Position numbers and translations under genes: made by a program. A stretch of 45,630 nt of DNA from an uncultured Bacteroidales bacterium (GTDB lineage: Bacteria; Bacteroidota; Bacteroidia; Bacteroidales; P3): positions 1-45,630 of the forward strand of contig CAMZFW010000004.1 of assembly GCA_947306225.1 (NCBI GenBank). Direction: 5' to 3'. Positions 41,658 through 45,630 of this stretch are shown here, one piece after another. Positions within the stretch are counted from its first letter, which is position 1. The number at the start of each line of letters is the position of its first letter. A model generated the notes under the pieces. It was not told where the DNA came from. It was given only the letters and a program-made list of their open reading frames with translations, and ran no database searches.

Positions 41658-43121
41658 ATGAGACGTACATTCATTATCACAATCCTATTGCTTTTGTCGC
41701 TGTCGGCGACGGCGCAGCAGCTCACCCTGTCGCAGTGCCACTACCTTGCCACGCAGAGCAATCCCACGCTCAAGGCGGCACAGGAACGCATCGATGCCGC
41801 CGATGCCCTGCTGGGCATGGCTTTCTGCCAATTTCTCCCCAAAGTGGATGCCCTCGGCACCTATGTGTGGAACCAGAAGAACATCCACCTCCTCAGCGAC
41901 GAGCAGGCGTACGACATCAACCACATCGGCACCACCGTCGAAAACGACATTGAGAACAGCCTTAGCGACTTCTTGGCTTCGATAGGTGTCACCAGCCCCA
42001 CTTTGGCACAGAATGTCGTGCAAAATCTGGGCGGCATGCGCCTCGAAGAAAATCTCAACAATATGGGTCAGAAGGTGACCGACGCCATGAATATCGACAT
42101 GCACAACATAGTGGCAGGCAGTGTCACAGTGGCGCAGCCGCTCTACCTTGGAGGCCGACTGTCGGCACTCTACCGCTCGGCTCAGTATAGTCGCGACATG
42201 CAGCAAGCGTTGGGCAACAAGGTCTACGACGGACTCCTGATTGCTGTCGATGCTGCCTACTGGCAGTATATTTCGCTCCAACACAAGCAGCAACTGGCAC
42301 AGCAGTACTACGACCTGTTGCAGAACCTCGACAGCAATGTGGTGGCGATGGTCGATGCCGATGTTGCCACCCGTGGCGACGTCACCAAGGTGCGTGTCAA
42401 ACTCAACGAAGCACGCATGAACCTTACCAAGGCTGACTGCGGGCTGGAGTTGGCGCGGCTGGCTCTGTGCCAAATATGCGGGCTAGACCCAAACGGTGGT
42501 TATGTATTTGTTGAGGACAGCACAATAGCCACCTACAGCCCGTTGGAGCATATAGACATCGAAAAAATATGCGCCGCCCGCGATGATTACCGTGCGCTTT
42601 GCGATGCAGAAGGAATAGCCAACCAAGGTGTGCGCCTGGCCAGTGCGGGTCTGTTGCCCAACGTGGTGGTGACTGGCTCGTACGTGGTGAGCAACCCCAA
42701 CCTGTATAATGGTTTTCAGAACAGCTTTGGCGGCATGTTCACGGCTGGCGTGGCGATAAACATTCCGCTAGGCCATCCGGGCGACATCTATGCCCTCAAA
42801 GCTGCCAAGCACAAGCGTGCCGAAACCACCTATCAAGTCGAGGAGTCGAAGAACCTTATTCGTCTCGAGGTGAACCGCCTTAATCATCAGTTGAAGGTGG
42901 CAAACCTTAAACTACAGCAGGCCGAAAGCGACCTCGACAATGCCGAGGAGAATTTGCGGCTGGCCGACGAGTCGTTCGAAGCCGGGGTGGTCAGCAGTAC
43001 CGACTTGATGGCAGCGCAGACTGCCTGGATGAAGGCAAAGACCGAAGTGCTGGATGCCGAGATAGAGTTGCGGCTCGACCACCTCTACTTGATGCAGGCA
43101 ACTGGGAGAATTGAGAATTGA
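41658..43121 (+). CDS. TolC-family outer-membrane efflux protein
   Basis: 487-residue outer-membrane channel. The signal peptide MRRTFIITILLLLSLSATAQ precedes QLTLSQCHYLATQSNPTLKAA, the usual TolC opening. The two OEP repeats are visible: RSAQYSRDMQQALGNKVYDGL with coiled coil in the first half, and NLIRLEVNRLNHQLKVANLK with ADESFEAGVVSSTDLMAAQ in the second. ATG 41658 is chosen at the signal peptide. It opens an efflux cassette with the HlyD-like and permease genes downstream. Confidence 0.94.
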   Translation: MRRTFIITILLLLSLSATAQQLTLSQCHYLATQSNPTLKAAQERIDAADALLGMAFCQFLPKVDALGTYVWNQKNIHLLSDEQAYDINHIGTTVENDIENSLSDFLASIGVTSPTLAQNVVQNLGGMRLEENLNNMGQKVTDAMNIDMHNIVAGSVTVAQPLYLGGRLSALYRSAQYSRDMQQALGNKVYDGLLIAVDAAYWQYISLQHKQQLAQQYYDLLQNLDSNVVAMVDADVATRGDVTKVRVKLNEARMNLTKADCGLELARLALCQICGLDPNGGYVFVEDSTIATYSPLEHIDIEKICAARDDYRALCDAEGIANQGVRLASAGLLPNVVVTGSYVVSNPNLYNGFQNSFGGMFTAGVAINIPLGHPGDIYALKAAKHKRAETTYQVEESKNLIRLEVNRLNHQLKVANLKLQQAESDLDNAEENLRLADESFEAGVVSSTDLMAAQTAWMKAKTEVLDAEIELRLDHLYLMQATGRIEN

Positions 43122-43141
43122 AAATTGAAAGTTGAAAATTG
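43110..43141 (+). repeat. 7-bp tandem array across the stop codon of the tolC-like gene
   Basis: ATTGAGA, ATTGAAA, ATTGAAA, GTTGAAA and a partial ATTG. The array includes the TGA stop and the last two codons (IEN tail). Followed by another AT-rich stretch with repeated AAACTTTAAA. Confidence 0.75.
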
Positions 43142-43186
43142 GCTGCCGCCATTAAACTTTAAATATTAAACTTTAAACTCTAATAT

Positions 43187-44173
43187 ATGAATAAGGAACA
43201 AAAAAGTCTATGGCTGGGAATCGGAGTGGTCATCGCAGTAGTGGCGGTGGTGGCGATAATAGGCATATTTGCCCTCCAGCCCGAGCCCGAAATGATTACT
43301 GGCGAAGTATGCGCCGACGAATACCGTGTTGCCAATAAGGTGCCTGGACGTTTGAGTACCCTCTTTGTGGAAGAGGGGCAGCAGGTGCGCGCTGGCGATA
43401 CGCTGGCTTATATCAGCAGCCCTGAGGTGGATGCCAAGATGCAGCAGGCGCGAGCTGCCCGTGCCGCCGCCACCGCGCAGAGCAGCAAGGCGCAGAACGG
43501 TGCCCGAGAGCAACAGGTGGCATCCGCCTACGAGATGTGGCAAAAGGCAGAGGTGGGTGTTGATATTGCCAAGAAGTCGTACGACCGTGTGCAGCAACTC
43601 TACGACAAGAAGGTGGTGTCGGCACAGAAACGAGATGAGGCTGAGGCACAGTACAAGGCTGCGGTGGCAACTGCGAATGCAGCCAAGTTGCAGTATGAGA
43701 TGGCTCGCGAAGGGGCGCAGAACGAGGATAAGGAGGCCGCCAACGCATTGGTGCAACAGGCACAAGGTGCTGTGTCGGAGGTGGAGGCGTATGTGCAAGA
43801 CCGCTACCTGTTGGCTCCTTGTGATGGGGAGGTGGCTGAGATTTACGCCAAGCGTAGTGACTTGATTGGCACGGGCTCGCCCGTGATGTCTATCCTCGAC
43901 ATGAGCAATGTGTGGATTTCGGTTAGTGTGCGCGAAGATATGTTGGGCGACTTGCGTGTGGGTTCGTTGGCCGAGATAAAGATTCCAGCCTTGGGCGACC
44001 AAACTTACACTGCCCGTGTCACCTATCTCAGGGCAATGGCTTCGTATGCCGTGTGGCGTGCCACCAAAATCAATGGGCAGTACGATGTGAAGAGTTTCGA
44101 CGTGAAGTTGGTGCCGCAGGAGCCTATTGACGGCCTGCGACCCGGCATGACGGCAATAGTTGTGAATGAGTGA
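43187..44173 (+). CDS. HlyD/EmrA-type membrane fusion protein
   Basis: 328-residue periplasmic adaptor linking the inner-membrane permease to TolC. An N-terminal membrane anchor (about 8-30) is followed by a biotinyl-lipoyl-like half (VANKVPGRLSTLFVEEGQQVRAGDTLA), a coiled-coil hairpin rich in Ala, Gln and Lys, the second half (YLLAPCDGEVAEIYAKRSD), and a beta-barrel ending in GLRPGMTAIVV. The order is typical. No ATPase domain or separate ATPase gene is next to it. Confidence 0.94.
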   Translation: MNKEQKSLWLGIGVVIAVVAVVAIIGIFALQPEPEMITGEVCADEYRVANKVPGRLSTLFVEEGQQVRAGDTLAYISSPEVDAKMQQARAARAAATAQSSKAQNGAREQQVASAYEMWQKAEVGVDIAKKSYDRVQQLYDKKVVSAQKRDEAEAQYKAAVATANAAKLQYEMAREGAQNEDKEAANALVQQAQGAVSEVEAYVQDRYLLAPCDGEVAEIYAKRSDLIGTGSPVMSILDMSNVWISVSVREDMLGDLRVGSLAEIKIPALGDQTYTARVTYLRAMASYAVWRATKINGQYDVKSFDVKLVPQEPIDGLRPGMTAIVVNE

Positions 44174-44193
44174 ATTCGTTAATGCGTTGTATT
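44162..44193 (+). repeat. 8-bp periodic repeat across the HlyD gene stop codon
   Basis: GTGAATGA, GTGAATTC, GTTAATGC, GTTGTATT repeat with period 8 and include the TGA stop (44171-44173). A closer version of the unit recurs at 45381-45412. Confidence 0.55.
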
Positions 44194-44220
44194 GGTAGTC
44201 CTGCTAACACATTCACAATT

Positions 44221-45366
44221 ATGAAAGCCTTTTATAGTTCACTGAGGCGTGAGTTTCGTCGTATACGTTACGAGGGTCAGAGTCGTTATCTGGTTCTGAC
44301 CACGTTGGGTGTGGTGTTCTGCTACGTTTTTTTCCTCACGCTGATGGATGAGGGGCAGCCACAGCGATTGCCCATTGCCATAGTGGATCAGGATGGCAGC
44401 TACCTTTCGCGGCGGCTCTGCCATGAGATTAATGCTACGCAAGGTGTGAGGGTGGTGGCGGTGTATGGCAGCCATACCGAAGCCCGCCAAGCCATGCAGC
44501 GGCAGGAGATATACGCTTTCCTCGAAATACCCGAAGGCACTTACGACGAGTTGCTGTCGTTCACCCGCCCACATATTGTGCTGTATAGCAACAATGCCTA
44601 TCTGCTCAGCGGCTCGCTGAGCTACCGCTCGTTGGCGACGATAAGCAAGCTGGCGTCGGGCGCAGTGGAGCGCGAAGTGTTACGCAAGAAGGGCTATGGC
44701 GAGAGGCAGATAATGGGGTTCATACAGCCCATAGAGTTGGATACCCACCTCATTAGCAATCCCACGGCCAACTACCAGCCCTACGTGCTCACCACCATGC
44801 TGCCCGGCATGCTGGGCTTGTCGGTGTTGCTGCTGACGGTCTATATGGTGGGTAAAGAACGCAAGAGTGGCACTATGCCCGAATGGCTTGGCCAATCGCC
44901 CTATGCTGCCTTGCTGGGCAAAATGGCACCCTATACCCTATGGTTTTCCCTGCTGGGTGTGGTGGGGAACATGGTGCTGTTTGGCTGGTGCCATTTCGAG
45001 CTGCATGGCAGTTTTGGGTTGGTGGTGGTGTTCACGTTGCTGCTGGTGCTGGCAATGCAGTCGACGGGTGTGTTTCTTGCGGGGATGATTCCCGAGCCGC
45101 ATTTGGCCACCTGCTTTGCCGCCATCTATGGCACGTTGGCATTCACCATGGCGGGATTCTCCTATCCTGTTACCAGTATGCCGCCCGCGCTGCAAGCGTT
45201 GAGTCAGCTGTTTCCGCTGCGCCACTATTATAAGGCGGTGTCGGGGGTGTCGTTGTTCGGTTGCGGGATGGATATATGTTGGGTGCAAGTGTGTGGGTTG
45301 TTGCTGTTTCTGATTGCAGGCGTGATAGGGTGTTGGCGTATGAGCAAATTGAAAAGTGAAAAGTGA
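44221..45366 (+). CDS. ABC-2 type transporter permease
   Basis: 381-residue inner-membrane permease. One N-terminal helix (LVLTTLGVVFCYVFFLTLM), a large periplasmic loop with LPIAIVDQDGSYLSRRL, and five C-terminal helices including MLPGMLGLSVLLLTVYMVG, with KERKSGTMPEWLGQSPY between, match the ABC-2 drug/peptide exporter permeases (YbhS/YhiH type). ATG 44221 is chosen over a GTG at 44170 that reads through a repeat. A second, similar permease follows at 45495. Confidence 0.9.
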   Translation: MKAFYSSLRREFRRIRYEGQSRYLVLTTLGVVFCYVFFLTLMDEGQPQRLPIAIVDQDGSYLSRRLCHEINATQGVRVVAVYGSHTEARQAMQRQEIYAFLEIPEGTYDELLSFTRPHIVLYSNNAYLLSGSLSYRSLATISKLASGAVEREVLRKKGYGERQIMGFIQPIELDTHLISNPTANYQPYVLTTMLPGMLGLSVLLLTVYMVGKERKSGTMPEWLGQSPYAALLGKMAPYTLWFSLLGVVGNMVLFGWCHFELHGSFGLVVVFTLLLVLAMQSTGVFLAGMIPEPHLATCFAAIYGTLAFTMAGFSYPVTSMPPALQALSQLFPLRHYYKAVSGVSLFGCGMDICWVQVCGLLLFLIAGVIGCWRMSKLKSEK

Positions 45367-45375
45367 AAATTGAAA
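45348..45375 (+). repeat. 7-bp tandem array across the stop codon of the first permease gene
   Basis: ATTGAAA, AGTGAAA, AGTGAAA, ATTGAAA; the TGA stop of the permease at 45364-45366 is part of the third unit, and the last residues (KLKSEK) are encoded by the array. Confidence 0.75.
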
Positions 45376-45380
45376 AGAAT

Positions 45381-45412
45381 GTGTTAATGTGTGAATGCGT
45401 TAATGTGTTAGT
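45381..45412 (+). repeat. 8-bp tandem array between the two permease genes
   Basis: GTGTTAAT, GTGTGAAT, GCGTTAAT, GTGTTAGT with period 8. It lies 15 nt after the first permease and about 80 nt before the second. Confidence 0.7.
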
Positions 45413-45494
45413 CCTTGGTGCATCAAAGACTCACGAATTAACGAATTGTTTTGTCTAATCACTATTCACAAATCACTAATAAAACACTATAGTT

Positions 45495-45630
45495 ATGAAA
45501 CTGTTGAAAGATTTGTGGGACATTTTTGTCATCGAGGTGCGTCGTGTGCTTCACGACAAGGGGGTGGTGCTCATTTTCTTTATAGCCACGCTTATCTATC
45601 CGTTGATATTCGGAGCGATATATAAGAACG
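45495..45630 (+). CDS. ABC-2 type transporter permease, N-terminal part (cut by window edge)
   Basis: 45 codons from ATG 45495 to the window end. The protein begins MKLLKDLWDIFVIEVRRVL and continues VVLIFFIATLIYPLIFGAIY, a cytoplasmic N-terminus followed by a first membrane helix like that of ABC-2 permeases. It probably pairs with the permease at 44221-45366. The rest lies beyond the window. Confidence 0.8.
   Translation, partial: MKLLKDLWDIFVIEVRRVLHDKGVVLIFFIATLIYPLIFGAIYKN

Overview
The window looks like a chromosomal segment of a Bacteroidales bacterium, probably Prevotellaceae-like. The reasons are several TAnnTTTG-type -7 promoter elements (for example at 490, 1578, 1617, 3715 and 41630), weak Shine-Dalgarno signals, a UpxY-type NusG-like antiterminator heading a capsule operon, lipoproteins with Bacteroidetes-style lipoboxes, and a TolC/HlyD/double-permease cassette. 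No species assignment was possible without a search.

Layout. 1-1624, minus strand: the start of a tryptophanase-family gene (runs off the left edge) behind a long leader with a small ORF and a terminator-like hairpin; a family 2 glycosyltransferase; and tRNA-Ser(GGA) with its own promoter and terminator. 1617-3364, plus strand: a lipoprotein zinc peptidase of the M49 type with its own terminator. 3365-4030: an unusual non-coding region with a 10-bp tandem repeat, an inverted repeat, a 22-bp-period direct repeat, a G-quadruplex motif, a promoter and a ~300-nt leader.

4031-36155, plus strand: a 32-kb surface polysaccharide operon that ends at a strong terminator. It holds an antiterminator (upxY type), an initiating sugar-phosphate transferase, an ABC exporter (Wzm/Wzt), GDP-fucose synthesis (Gmd/Fcl), UDP-HexNAc 4-epimerase, UDP-ManNAc and ManNAcA synthesis (WecB/WecC), many glycosyltransferases, hexapeptide acetyltransferases, two NodB-type deacetylase-like proteins, WbqC and DUF354 proteins, then Wza- and Wzc-type export/kinase proteins and a DegT-family aminotransferase. 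Embedded in it is a small-molecule tailoring set: an amino-acid adenylation enzyme, a carrier protein, a GNAT acyltransferase, an N5-(carboxyethyl)ornithine synthase-like enzyme and a PaaK/CapK-like adenylating enzyme.

36602-39007: an AT-rich pair, an MBOAT acyltransferase and an SGNH-like partner. 39075-41489: a secreted DUF4838/discoidin-type glycoside-hydrolase-like protein. 41658 to the right edge: an efflux cassette (TolC, HlyD, two ABC-2 permeases, the second cut by the window end), with 7- and 8-bp repeat arrays straddling the stop codons.

The most interesting idea is that the adenylation enzyme and carrier protein (15 kb), together with the MBOAT and SGNH pair (37 kb), form a split Dlt-like system that decorates a Gram-negative surface polysaccharide with an amino acid. 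The opine-type synthase at 21.7 kb suggests that the amino acid may be an N-carboxyethyl derivative. This is inference from family membership and gene neighbourhood only.
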